Shown here: one piece after another, positions 1-6,745 of the stretch | Numbering within the stretch: the stretch's first letter is position 1 | Layout of the letters: each line of letters begins with the position of its first letter | The notes under the pieces: model-generated | What the model saw: the letters and a program-made list of their open reading frames with translations, nothing else | Databases searched by the model: none | Told to the model about the DNA's origin: nothing | From: Acidimicrobiia bacterium UBA6912 | GTDB taxonomy: Bacteria; Actinomycetota; Acidimicrobiia; Spongiisociales; UBA5794 | NCBI GenBank assembly: GCA_002450985.1 | Contig: DKBA01000220.1 | Span: forward strand, 5,567 to 15,144 | DNA length: 9,578 nucleotides | Direction: 5' to 3' | Position numbers and translations under genes: made by a program

Positions 1-358
1 GTGGGACGAGGCACGTGCCGCACCCGAGTGGGACGGTGCGCCTGTGTGGTTCCACGGGGACGTCGCCAGTGGAAACCTGCTCGTGCAAAACGGGCGGATC
101 TCGGCCGTGATCGACTTCGCCCTGATGGGCGCCGGCGACCCGGCGTGCGACCTGGCCGTGGCGTGGGAGCTCCTCGATGAGTCCGGCCGCAGGGTGTTCC
201 GGGCGGCGCTCGATGTCGATGACGCCTCGTGGATGCGAGGTCGGGGATGGGCGCTGTGCACCGCCCTGTGGGCGCTGCCGTACTACCTCGGCACGAACCC
301 GGTGATGGTCGCCCAGGCGCGTCGCAAGATCGCCGCCGTGCTGGCCGAGAGAGGGTGA
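1..358 (+). CDS. Aminoglycoside phosphotransferase-fold kinase, C-terminal part (5' end outside window)
   Basis: The reading frame is open from base 2 to the TGA at 356-358, giving 118 visible residues; the N-terminal ATP-binding lobe lies off the left edge. The visible part carries the catalytic loop HGDVASGN at residues 18-25 of the fragment, where the Asp is the expected catalytic base and the Asn a metal ligand. The metal-binding Asp follows in IDF at 37-39, where the usual Gly of DFG is Ala, and then GDPACDL at 45-51. These are hallmarks of the APH/choline kinase fold (Pfam APH family). The W-x8-W-D-G-x-P-V-W lead-in and the C-terminal LPYYLGTNP segment match a chromosomal actinobacterial subgroup usually annotated as APH family protein. 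The real substrate is unknown, and aminoglycoside resistance should not be assumed from the name. An internal GTG at 44 would start in the middle of the domain and is not a real start. Confidence 0.88.
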   Translation, partial: WDEARAAPEWDGAPVWFHGDVASGNLLVQNGRISAVIDFALMGAGDPACDLAVAWELLDESGRRVFRAALDVDDASWMRGRGWALCTALWALPYYLGTNPVMVAQARRKIAAVLAERG

Positions 359-374
359 TCGACCGCCGCGCCAC

Positions 375-439
375 GGGCTCGACGACCGGACGGGGCGTTG
401 CGGACTTCCGGCCCTAGCCGAGCCCCTGGGAAGGCCTTC
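375..439. repeat. Cluster of inverted repeats in the gap before the ABC exporter
   Basis: In the 110-bp gap between the kinase stop and the ABC ATPase, GGGCTCG at 375-381 is perfectly complementary to CGAGCCC at 419-425. Inside that pair, CCGGA at 386-390 is complementary to TCCGG at 407-411, so the RNA could form a nested two-stem structure of about 51 nt. It is followed by a perfect 10-bp palindrome, GAAGGCCTTC, at 430-439. There is no T-run after the stems. The structure could end transcription of the kinase gene without a U-tract, act in the leader of the exporter mRNA, or contain a repressor operator (the palindrome). In GC-rich DNA such stems also arise by chance, so the function is unproven. 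Confidence 0.4.
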
Positions 440-468
440 AGGCTGAAAGCCCGCGGCTGGAAGTCGAC

Positions 469-1356
469 GTGCTCCTGCTCGAAGGGCTTCACAAGCGATT
501 CGGCGAGGTCGTTGCGCTCGACGGCCTGTCGTTCGAGGCGCAGCCCGGCCGCATCCTCGGGTTTCTCGGACCGAACGGCGCAGGAAAGACCACGGCGATG
601 CGAGCCGTGTTCGGACTGGTTCGGCTGGATGCCGGGGTGGTGCGATGGAACGGCCATCCGGTCACCCACGACGACCAGCTCCGCATGGGCTACATGCCCG
701 AAGAACGTGGTCTCTATCCGAAGATGAGGGTCCACGAGCAGCTCGCCTACTTCGCACGGTTGTCGGGAATCGCGTCGAAGCGGGCGGCCGATGCGGCGAT
801 GGAGTGGCTGATGCTCCTTGGGCTCGCCGACCGGGCCGGATCGAAGCTCGACGAGCTGTCGCACGGCAATCAGCAACGAGTCCAGCTCGCCGCATCCCTG
901 GTGCACGAACCCGAGGTGGCGATCCTCGATGAGCCGTTCGCCGGCCTGGATCCACTCGGCATGGAGACCATGGCGGCCTCACTCAGACGACTCGCTCGCA
1001 ATGGTACGGCCATCGTGTTCTCCAGCCATCAACTCGACCTCGTCGAGGACGTCTGCCAGGACGTCGTGATCATCGACTCCGGTCGGGTGGTGCTGAGCGG
1101 CGAGGTGGCGAGGCTTCGCAAGGAAGCCCCGATCCGTCATCTCGAGATCGAGCTCGACGGCCGTCCGTGGGTGCCGGATGTGCCGATGGTGGAGCATGTC
1201 GACGCCGATGGTGAGACGCGGTGCATCGTGCGGCGGGGAGCCTCGATCGAGGATCTGCTCGACGTCGCCGAGGCGGCGCCGCAGGGCGAGGTCACCCGGT
1301 TCAGCTACGAGCCGCCGACGCTGTCCGACCTCTTCCGAGAAGCGGTGCGACGATGA
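469..1356 (+). CDS. ABC-2 exporter ATP-binding subunit, NatA-like
   Basis: This is a 295-residue ATPase subunit of an ABC-2 type exporter and would energise the permease encoded next. Visible motifs in order are Walker A GPNGAGKT at 34-41, the segment GYMPEERGLYPKM at 74-86 (typical of the NatA branch), signature LSHGNQQ at 130-136 (LSxGNQQ as in NatA rather than LSGGQ), Walker B AILDEP at 151-156, D-loop GLDP at 159-162 and switch His187 in SSHQ. The C-terminal 80 or so residues form the extra domain seen in this branch (DUF4162-like) and end in PPTLSDLFREAV. The GTG start at 469 is chosen because the protein then begins right at the first strand of the fold; a weak GGAAG at 459-463 precedes it by 5 nt. 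The stop overlaps the permease start as ATGA, so the two are co-translated. Substrate is unknown: Na+ export is the namesake activity, but drugs or peptides are possible. Confidence 0.93.
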   Translation: MLLLEGLHKRFGEVVALDGLSFEAQPGRILGFLGPNGAGKTTAMRAVFGLVRLDAGVVRWNGHPVTHDDQLRMGYMPEERGLYPKMRVHEQLAYFARLSGIASKRAADAAMEWLMLLGLADRAGSKLDELSHGNQQRVQLAASLVHEPEVAILDEPFAGLDPLGMETMAASLRRLARNGTAIVFSSHQLDLVEDVCQDVVIIDSGRVVLSGEVARLRKEAPIRHLEIELDGRPWVPDVPMVEHVDADGETRCIVRRGASIEDLLDVAEAAPQGEVTRFSYEPPTLSDLFREAVRR

Positions 1357-2540
1357 GCTGGACGCATCAGGTGTTCGAGCTCACCCGTCGCGACTTCGTG
1401 ACCCGCGTGCGGAGCCGGGCGTTCATCGTGTCGATGCTCCTCATCGTCGGCATCGTGGCTGCGGCCGGGCCCCTGATCGCACTCATGTCGGATGAGGGGG
1501 ACCCGGCCGCCGTCGTCGGCTACGTGACCGGCGCACCCGAGGACTTCTCCAGACTGCTCCACCTCCAAGGCGACGCCGTCGGGATCTCGATCACGCCGCG
1601 GGCGTTTCCGAGCACCGCTGCCGGCGAGCGGGCGCTCGACGCAGGCGAGCTCGGCGCTCTCGTGGACGGCAGCGAGATCGTGTGGCCGGACGAGCCATGG
1701 CTGGCGCTGCGGGCGGCCATCGCCTCGGCACTGACCCTGGCGACTCGCACCGAGGTGGCCGAGGACCTCGATCTCGACCCGAGGGACGTCGCCCGGCTCG
1801 TCAGCCCGGTGACGACCACGGATCGCCGGCTCGTCGACCCCGACCCCGAGGAAGGGCCGCGGCGGGCGGCCGCGCTCGCCGGCATGATCCTGCTCTACAT
1901 CTCGATCCTCATGTTCGGTCAGTTCGTGCTGATGGGGGTGATGGAGGAGAAGCAGAATCGTGTGGTCGAGGTGGTGCTGTCCCGGGCGACCCCGGTGCAG
2001 GTGCTGACGGCGAAGGTGATCGGGGTCGGGCTGCTCGGACTCATCCAACTCGTCGTGCTGGGGGGCGTCGGGGTGTTCGTCGCGAGCCTGGTGGACCTGG
2101 CCGACGTCGACCTCGGCGCCATCGGCATCGGGATGCTGGCTGCCGTCGTCGGTTGGTACCTGCTCGGCTACACGTTCTACAGCGTGATCTACGGGGGGCT
2201 GGGTGCCACGGTTTCCCGCCAGGAGGACACACAAGGGGTGGTGCTGCTGCCGGTCCTCTTCCTGCTCCCGGGCTTCTTCATCGCCCAGTTCGCGCTCCTC
2301 GAGCCCGAGAACACGCTGGTGCGCATCGCCTCGTGGTTGCCGTTCTGGTCGCCGATGGTCATGGCGGTGCGGACCGCCGTGATGGATGTCCCCCCTGGAG
2401 AGATTGCACTCGCCGTGGTGCTCCTCATCGGATCGACCATCGGTGTCATCCGGCTGGCTGCACGCATCTATACGGGCGCAGTGCTCCAACTCGGCCGCAA
2501 GGTTCGCCTGCGCGATGCGTGGCGGGCGGCGGCCGAGTGA
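1353..2540 (+). CDS. ABC-2 exporter permease subunit, NatB-like
   Basis: This 395-residue membrane subunit (ABC2_membrane_3 type) pairs with the ATPase just upstream. The frame stays open further upstream to 1221, but the ATG at 1353 overlaps the ATPase stop (ATGA) and gives the usual N-terminus: a short basic segment, then a first membrane helix at about 24-44. A soluble, presumably extracytoplasmic domain of about 125 residues follows, then about five more helices near 175-196, 222-247, 256-280, 296-315 and 352-370. The cytoplasmic motif MEEKQNRVVEVVLS at 197-210 is the conserved NatB-type coupling signature that contacts the ATPase. The segment LPFWSPM at 329-335 matches the family's conserved Pro/Ser loop. 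Length and layout are normal for the family and nothing appears broken. The exported substrate cannot be told from sequence. No accessory or regulatory gene follows on this strand; the next gene converges. Confidence 0.92.
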   Translation: MSWTHQVFELTRRDFVTRVRSRAFIVSMLLIVGIVAAAGPLIALMSDEGDPAAVVGYVTGAPEDFSRLLHLQGDAVGISITPRAFPSTAAGERALDAGELGALVDGSEIVWPDEPWLALRAAIASALTLATRTEVAEDLDLDPRDVARLVSPVTTTDRRLVDPDPEEGPRRAAALAGMILLYISILMFGQFVLMGVMEEKQNRVVEVVLSRATPVQVLTAKVIGVGLLGLIQLVVLGGVGVFVASLVDLADVDLGAIGIGMLAAVVGWYLLGYTFYSVIYGGLGATVSRQEDTQGVVLLPVLFLLPGFFIAQFALLEPENTLVRIASWLPFWSPMVMAVRTAVMDVPPGEIALAVVLLIGSTIGVIRLAARIYTGAVLQLGRKVRLRDAWRAAAE

Positions 2541-2633
2541 CGGCATGGGCCGCCGTCCCGGAGGCGTGACCCGGCTTCCTGCGGCGTCGCGCACGGCGGA
2601 TCATCGGGCCTGAGCATCGCCGTTCGTGCTGGA

Positions 2634-2649
2634 CGAAGGCGTGCCTTCG
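2634..2649. terminator. Possible hairpin between converging genes
   Basis: The 196-bp gap between the permease stop and the thiolase stop contains no convincing gene. CGAAGGC at 2634-2640 and GCCTTCG at 2643-2649 are perfect inverted repeats, which fold as a 6-bp stem with a 4-nt loop. Being symmetrical, it could end transcription from either side. There is no T-run on either strand, so it is not a classic intrinsic terminator. The position between convergent genes is the main support. Confidence 0.3.
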
Positions 2650-2736
2650 CGCCCCGCGCCGACGGAGCCGGCTTCACGGCGTCTCCCCGCCCCCGACGCC
2701 GAGAGCCCGACGTCGAGCGTGAGAGGGTGGAGTCGC

Positions 2737-3927
2737 TCAGCCGACCTCGAAGAGACCCGCCGCACCCTGGCCGCCGCCCACGCACATGGTGACGAGGCCC
2801 CAACGGCCGCCGGTGCGCTTCAGGTGGCGGAGGATCTGGCCGACCATGCGGGCGCCACTCATGCCGTAGGGGTGGCCGATCGCGATCGAGCCGCCCATCG
2901 GGTTGAGCTTCTCGTCGGGGATCTCGAGCACCCGCTGGCAGTAGAGCACCTGCGAGGCGAACGCCTCGTTCAGCTCGACGATGTCGATGTCGTCGAGCGT
3001 CATGCCCACCATGTCGAGCAGCTTGGGCACGGCCTTCACGGGACCGATTCCCATCTCGTCGGGGTCGACCCCGGCCACCTGAAAACCGCGGAAGGCACCG
3101 AGGATGTCGAGCCCGAGCGCCGCGGCGCGCTCCTTCGACATGACGACGGCGGCCGATGCCCCGTCGGCGAACTGCGAGGCGTTGCCCGCCGTCACGCTCC
3201 CGTTCTCCGGGTCGAACACCGGCGGCAACTTGGCGAGACCCTCGAGCGTGGTGTCTGCGCGGTTCGCCTCGTCGTGGTCGAAGGTGTACCCCTCCTCGAC
3301 GCCGAAGCTGCCGTCGGCCTGCTTCACCGCCCGGTTCACCTTCATCGGCGAGATGTCCTCGGCGTACCAGCCCTGCTCCTGGGCGTGGGCGGTGCGCTGC
3401 TGCGACATGAGGGCGTAGCCGTCCTGGGCCTCCCGGGTGATCCCATAGCGCTTGGCGACGATCTCCGCCGTCTCGCCCATCGAGAGGTAGATCCCGGGCC
3501 AGTCCTTCATCAGCGGTTCGTTGTAGAGGTCGACGCTGCGGAAGTTGTCGTTCTGGACGAGCGTGATCGACTCGACGCCGCCGGCGATGATCGTGTCGAC
3601 CTCGCCCACCATCACCCGGTGGGCGGCCATGGCGATGGTGTTGAGGCCCGACGAGCAGAAACGGTTCACCGTCGAACCGGGCACCGACGACGGAAGCCCG
3701 GCCCGCAGCGCCGCGATGCGGCCCACGTTCTGACCCGAGGGGCCTTCGGGCAGGCCGCAGCCCATGATCACGTCCTCGACGTCCTCGTCGGCGACGGCGG
3801 GCACGTCGGACAGGGCGGCCCGAATGGCGTGCGCCGCCAGGTCGTCCGGGCGGGTCATGTTGAAGGACCCCCGATACCCCTTGGCCAGCGGCGTCCGCTT
3901 GCTGGCGACGATCACGGCTTCACGCAT
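2737..3927 (-). CDS. Thiolase (acetyl-CoA acyltransferase/acetyltransferase)
   Basis: This 396-residue thiolase joins or cleaves acyl-CoAs (thiolytic release of acetyl-CoA in beta-oxidation, or Claisen condensation). All catalytic elements are visible: nucleophilic Cys91 in NRFCSSG, the NEAFA motif at 320-324, His352 in GHPYG and the second Cys382 in CVGGGQG. Length is normal for degradative thiolases. The frame runs upstream to 4083, but the ATG at 3927 gives the canonical N-terminus MREAVIVASKRTP and is preceded on its own strand by GAGGGAGCAGGACC, which supplies ribosome-binding sequence; the longer version would add 52 Arg/Ser-rich residues and overlap the hydrolase gene. It is transcribed alone, divergent from the dienelactone hydrolase and convergent with the exporter. 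No partner enoyl-CoA hydratase or 3-hydroxyacyl-CoA dehydrogenase is in the window, so chain-length preference and the biosynthetic or degradative role are open. Confidence 0.95.
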   Translation of the reverse strand: MREAVIVASKRTPLAKGYRGSFNMTRPDDLAAHAIRAALSDVPAVADEDVEDVIMGCGLPEGPSGQNVGRIAALRAGLPSSVPGSTVNRFCSSGLNTIAMAAHRVMVGEVDTIIAGGVESITLVQNDNFRSVDLYNEPLMKDWPGIYLSMGETAEIVAKRYGITREAQDGYALMSQQRTAHAQEQGWYAEDISPMKVNRAVKQADGSFGVEEGYTFDHDEANRADTTLEGLAKLPPVFDPENGSVTAGNASQFADGASAAVVMSKERAAALGLDILGAFRGFQVAGVDPDEMGIGPVKAVPKLLDMVGMTLDDIDIVELNEAFASQVLYCQRVLEIPDEKLNPMGGSIAIGHPYGMSGARMVGQILRHLKRTGGRWGLVTMCVGGGQGAAGLFEVG

Positions 3928-3957
3928 GGTCCTGCTCCCTCGGCGACGGCTGCTCGG

Positions 3958-3963
3958 AGGATA
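3958..3963 (-). promoter_or_regulatory. Putative -10 element for the thiolase gene
   Basis: Read on the minus strand this is TATCCT, fitting the actinobacterial TANNNT -10 pattern, with 30 nt between it and the thiolase ATG. I see no good TTGACN -35 upstream; that zone is filled by the 15-bp repeats. The call rests on pattern and position only. Confidence 0.35.
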
Positions 3964-3965
3964 CC

Positions 3966-4010
3966 GGTCCGTCCGGCACCGGCCGCCCCGGCGCCGGCCG
4001 CTCCGGCCGG
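3966..4010. repeat. Three tandem 15-bp repeats in a divergent promoter region
   Basis: Three consecutive 15-bp units start at 3966, 3981 and 3996. The first 12 bases are GGTCCGTCCGGC, GGCCGCCCCGGC and GGCCGCTCCGGC; units 2 and 3 match at 11 of 12, units 1 and 3 at 9 of 12. Unit 3 contains a perfect inverted repeat, GGCCG-CTC-CGGCC, at 3996-4008, and unit 2 nearly does. The block fills the space between the two outward-facing -10-like hexamers of the thiolase and the hydrolase. It could be an array of regulator sites acting on both genes. Alternatively it is low-complexity GC-rich DNA produced by slippage. Confidence 0.5.
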
Positions 4011-4011
4011 G

Positions 4012-4017
4012 TACGCT
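4012..4017 (+). promoter_or_regulatory. Putative -10 element for the dienelactone hydrolase gene
   Basis: TACGCT fits TANNNT and ends 26 nt before the hydrolase ATG, which is a sensible short leader with the ribosome site inside it. It directly abuts the tandem repeats. There is no recognisable -35. Pattern and position only. Confidence 0.35.
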
Positions 4018-4043
4018 GCCGCGCCGTCCCGAGGAGACCGACC

Positions 4044-4802
4044 ATGTGCTTCCCACCAGACTCCGTGCCTCCGATCCGTCCAATCACCGGGGGTGCCGTC
4101 GGGCATGACCACCTCACGCTGACCGCCGCCGACGGCAACCAGTTTGCGGCGTTCGAGGCAGTCGCCACGGAGCCGATGGGCGCCGGAGTGGTGATCCTGC
4201 CGGACGTGCGCGGTCTCTACCGCTTCTACGAGGAGCTGGCGTTGCGCTTCGCCGAGCAGGGCTACGACGCCGTCGCCATCGACTACTTCGGACGCACTGC
4301 CGGCGTCGGCACCCGTGACGACGACTTCGACTACATGGAACACGTCCGGCAGACCACGGCGGCGGGCGTCACCGCCGACACCCGGGCAGCCGTTGCCCGG
4401 CTCCGCGGCGAGGACCCGGGGCGGCGGGTGTTCACCGTCGGCTTCTGCTTCGGCGGCAGCAACTCCTGGCATCAGGCGGCCAACGGCCTCGGCCTCGCCG
4501 GGGCGATCGGTTTCTACGGCCACCCCAACCGGGAGTTCCCCTCCGGTGCCATGCCGCTCGTGGGGCGGGCGGGCGAGATCGCGTGTCCCATTCTCGGTCT
4601 GATGGGCGGCGACGACCCCGGCATCCCCGAGACCGAGGTGCAGGCCTTTCGGGATGCGCTCACCGCTGCCGGGGTGCCCCACGAGATCGTGACCTACCCG
4701 GGTGCCCCGCACTCGTTCTTCGACAGGCGCTACGAGGACTTCGCCGCCGAGTCGGCCGATGCGTGGCGTCGGGTACTCGACTTCATCGCCACTCACGGCT
4801 GA
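4044..4802 (+). CDS. Dienelactone hydrolase family alpha/beta-hydrolase
   Basis: This 252-residue soluble hydrolase belongs to the dienelactone hydrolase (DLH) family, which opens lactones or cleaves esters with a Cys-Asp-His triad. The likely nucleophile is Cys135 in GFCFGGS, the nucleophile elbow with Cys in place of Ser. The acid is probably Asp191 in GGDDPGIP, and the base His223 in GAPHSFFDR. The segment LPDVRGLYRFYEELA at 52-66 is typical of the family's N-terminal part. The ATG at 4044 is supported by GAGGAG at 4031-4036, 7 nt upstream, and by the N-terminus MCFPPDSVPPI, which resembles related actinobacterial proteins that begin MC-x-DS-x-PPI. No chlorocatechol or beta-ketoadipate genes are nearby, so a role in aromatic breakdown is not supported by context. 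The true substrate could be another ester or lactone. It is followed by an HSDL2-like SDR after a 52-bp gap. Confidence 0.92.
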   Translation: MCFPPDSVPPIRPITGGAVGHDHLTLTAADGNQFAAFEAVATEPMGAGVVILPDVRGLYRFYEELALRFAEQGYDAVAIDYFGRTAGVGTRDDDFDYMEHVRQTTAAGVTADTRAAVARLRGEDPGRRVFTVGFCFGGSNSWHQAANGLGLAGAIGFYGHPNREFPSGAMPLVGRAGEIACPILGLMGGDDPGIPETEVQAFRDALTAAGVPHEIVTYPGAPHSFFDRRYEDFAAESADAWRRVLDFIATHG

Positions 4803-4820
4803 AGCCGTGACGCGGGGCGA

Positions 4821-4826
4821 TAGCCT
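4821..4826 (+). promoter_or_regulatory. Putative -10 element for the HSDL2-like SDR gene
   Basis: TAGCCT in the 52-bp gap fits TANNNT and ends 28 nt before the SDR ATG. A poor -35 candidate, CTGAAG at 4799-4804, lies 16 nt upstream. If real, the SDR has its own promoter in addition to any read-through from the hydrolase gene. Confidence 0.3.
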
Positions 4827-4854
4827 GGCTGCACACGAGCCGAGGAGACGTGAC

Positions 4855-5682
4855 ATGGGCCCGCTGGCCGGCACGACGATGTTCATCTCTGGAGCGAGCC
4901 GGGGCATCGGCCTCGCCATCGCCAAGCGAGTGGCCGCGGACGGGGCGAACATCGCCCTCATCGCCAAGACCGCCGAGCCCCACCCCCGGCTCGAGGGAAC
5001 CGTGTACACGGCGGCGGAGGAGATCGAGGCGGTTGGCGGCCATGCGCTCCCGATCGTCGGGGACATCCGCTTCGAGGACCAGGTAGAGGCGGCGGTGGCG
5101 GAAACCGTCGCCCAGTTCGGCGGCATCGATCTGTGCGTCAACAACGCCTCTGCGATCAATCTCTCCGGCACCGAGTCTCTGCCCATGAAGGCCTACGACC
5201 TCATGCAGGACATCAACACCCGGGGGACGTTCGTGGTGTCGAAGGCGTGTGTCCCGCACCTCAAGCGCTCCACCAATCCGCACATCCTCACGCTGAGCCC
5301 TCCACTCAACATGCGCCAGCACTGGTTCCAGAACCACGTCGCCTACACGATCGCCAAGTACGGCATGAGCATGTGCACCCTGGGGATGTCGGCCGAGTTC
5401 GCCGCCGCCGGCATCGCCGTCAACAGCCTGTGGCCGCGCACGATCATCGCCACTGCCGCCGTCCAGAACCTGCTGGGAGGCGACGAGGCGATGCGCCGTT
5501 CTCGCAAGCCGGAGATCCTCGCCGATGCTGCGTACGAGATCTTCTGCCGTCCGAGCCGGGAAGCCACCGGGAACTTCTACATCGACGACGAGGTGCTGGC
5601 CCAAGCCGGGATCACGGATCTCTCCGGCTACGGCTACGGCGACGGCGGCGAGCTCCAGCGCGACATCTTCCTGGACGGCTGA
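4855..5682 (+). CDS. Short-chain dehydrogenase/reductase, HSDL2-like
   Basis: This 275-residue NAD(P)-dependent oxidoreductase belongs to the classical SDR superfamily. It shows the cofactor motif GASRGIG at 13-19, NNASA at 96-100, structural Asn121 in DINTRGTF, and the catalytic set Ser148, Tyr164 and Lys168 (YTIAK). The stretches KTAEPHPRLEGT (38-49), LTLSPPLN (145-152), WPRTIIATAAVQNLLGG (193-209) and NFYIDDEVL (240-248) are those of the hydroxysteroid-dehydrogenase-like-2 branch. The human HSDL2 C-terminal sterol-carrier domain is absent; as far as I recall, bacterial members usually lack it. The frame is open upstream to 4702, but the ATG at 4855 follows GAGGAG (4842-4847) by 7 nt and gives the canonical N-terminus, so it is chosen. 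Substrate is unproven: fatty or isoprenoid alcohols, aldehydes or 3-hydroxyacyl compounds are all possible. Context (hydrolase before, second SDR after) suggests lipid or small-molecule oxidation. Confidence 0.93.
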   Translation: MGPLAGTTMFISGASRGIGLAIAKRVAADGANIALIAKTAEPHPRLEGTVYTAAEEIEAVGGHALPIVGDIRFEDQVEAAVAETVAQFGGIDLCVNNASAINLSGTESLPMKAYDLMQDINTRGTFVVSKACVPHLKRSTNPHILTLSPPLNMRQHWFQNHVAYTIAKYGMSMCTLGMSAEFAAAGIAVNSLWPRTIIATAAVQNLLGGDEAMRRSRKPEILADAAYEIFCRPSREATGNFYIDDEVLAQAGITDLSGYGYGDGGELQRDIFLDG

Positions 5683-5767
5683 CTCCGTAGAACTCGTGCA
5701 CAACCCGAGGCTCCTGCGTACCGCTCCGGCATACGGGATCTCACGGTTGCGGACCAGCCCCGACCCT

Positions 5768-5774
5768 GGAGGAG
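5768..5774 (+). promoter_or_regulatory. Strong ribosome-binding site fixing the DHRS12-like SDR start
   Basis: GGAGGAG lies 5 nt before the ATG at 5780 and rules out the much longer upstream-open version of the frame, which reaches back to 5525 inside the previous gene. The 97-bp gap between the two SDR genes shows no clear TANNNT promoter at a suitable distance, so co-transcription with the preceding SDR is plausible. Confidence 0.7.
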
Positions 5775-5779
5775 ACACG

Positions 5780-6745
5780 ATGCTGCGACGAGTCGTGGAC
5801 GGAGTGATGGAAGCGACGATCGTGCCCAGCTTCTCGAAGGCCGGCTCCTGGGCCCGCCGTCGCCTCTACGACTGGGACCCCATCGACGTCGATCTCTCGG
5901 GCCGCACGGTGCTGATCACCGGGGCCACATCCGGCATCGGTCTCGCCGCCGCAGTCGGTCTCGCCGAACGGGGGGCCCGCATCGTCACCGTGGGACGCAA
6001 CGCCGAGCGTGGCGCAGCGGCCGTGGCGGAGATCCGGCAGCGGGCCGGCTCCGACGCCGTCGAGTTCGCCCAGCTCGACGTGGGCGACTTGGAGGCGGTC
6101 CGTGCCTTCGGTGAGCGGTTCGCCGCAACGGAGCAGCGGCTCGACGCGCTGGTCCACAACGCCGGGGCGCTTTTGCCGGAGCGGCACGAGACCGCCCAGG
6201 GGGTCGAGGTGACCCTCGCCGCCCACCTCCTCGGACCCTACGTCCTCACCAGGGCCCTCCATCCGCTCCTGGCGGCGACTCCGCGCTCCCGGGTCGTCTT
6301 CATGTCGTCCGGGGGAATGTACGCCTTCGGGCTCGAGCTGCGCCGCCTCGAGCTCGGCCCGGGCGGCTACGACGGCCGGGCCGCCTACGCCAGAGTGAAG
6401 CGGGCCCAGGTGGTGCTCACCGGGCTCCTCGCCGAGGAGTACGCCAAGGACGGCATCGTGGTGCACTCGATGCACCCAGGGTGGGCAGACACCGCAGGCG
6501 TCGAGGCAGGCATCCCCGGCTTTCGTAAGGTCACCCGGCCCATCCTGCGCACCGCCGAGGACGGCGCGGACACGCTGGTGTGGCTGATCGCCTCCGATGA
6601 GGCGCTGCAGTCCACGGGTGGGTTCTGGCACGATCGGCGGCAGCGCACGACGGTGAAGATCCCCGGCACGAACGTCGACGACGAAGCTCGTTGGGGTCTC
6701 ATCCCATGGATCGACGCCCGCATCGCGCGCGCCGTCGCCTCGTGA
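5780..6745 (+). CDS. Short-chain dehydrogenase/reductase, DHRS12-like
   Basis: This 321-residue SDR carries TGATSGIG at 47-54 for NAD(P) binding, the HNAG motif at 126-129, catalytic Ser176 or Ser177 in MSSGG, Tyr203 and Lys207 (YARVK). The N-terminal extension of about 40 residues before the Rossmann fold, with PSFSKAG at 16-22 and an Arg-rich segment before a Trp-Asp pair, is characteristic of the DHRS12-like branch. So is the C-terminal GGFWHDRRQRT at 280-290 followed by the PGT motif. Related eukaryotic and bacterial enzymes are annotated as retinol dehydrogenase-like, but the substrate is not established. Its TGA overlaps a GTG that is the best start for the photolyase (GTGA at 6742-6745), so the two proteins are probably made from one mRNA by coupled translation. 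There is no membrane helix and no sign of damage. Confidence 0.92.
   Translation: MLRRVVDGVMEATIVPSFSKAGSWARRRLYDWDPIDVDLSGRTVLITGATSGIGLAAAVGLAERGARIVTVGRNAERGAAAVAEIRQRAGSDAVEFAQLDVGDLEAVRAFGERFAATEQRLDALVHNAGALLPERHETAQGVEVTLAAHLLGPYVLTRALHPLLAATPRSRVVFMSSGGMYAFGLELRRLELGPGGYDGRAAYARVKRAQVVLTGLLAEEYAKDGIVVHSMHPGWADTAGVEAGIPGFRKVTRPILRTAEDGADTLVWLIASDEALQSTGGFWHDRRQRTTVKIPGTNVDDEARWGLIPWIDARIARAVAS

Noticed and set aside
1305..2594. A 429-residue open frame on the minus strand across the permease gene
   Set aside because: Its His/Arg/Asp-rich translation is the mirror of a hydrophobic membrane protein; it has no family features.
2626..4122. A 498-residue open frame on the plus strand across the thiolase gene
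   Set aside because: Its translation is rich in His, Arg, Val and Asp with no recognisable domain, and it lies antisense to a thiolase with every catalytic motif intact. Long antisense frames are expected in GC-rich genes.
4044..5682. A dedicated aromatic-degradation operon suggested by the dienelactone hydrolase
   Set aside because: No ring-cleavage dioxygenase, cycloisomerase or LysR regulator is present in the window, and the DLH family has many other substrates.
5685..5693. The 9-mer CCGTAGAAC here and again on the minus strand at 8988-8996, both near gene borders
   Set aside because: It crosses the start region of DUF2071 but lies just after the SDR stop in the other case. Chance sharing of some 9-mer in 9.6 kb is expected, and the two positions do not correspond functionally.
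6691..6745. Longer photolyase starts at TTG 6691 or ATG 6706
   Set aside because: They add residues that are mostly Arg-rich, lie inside the SDR gene and have only weak purine tracts upstream. The family N-terminus fits the GTG at 6742. ATG 6706 is not strictly excluded.
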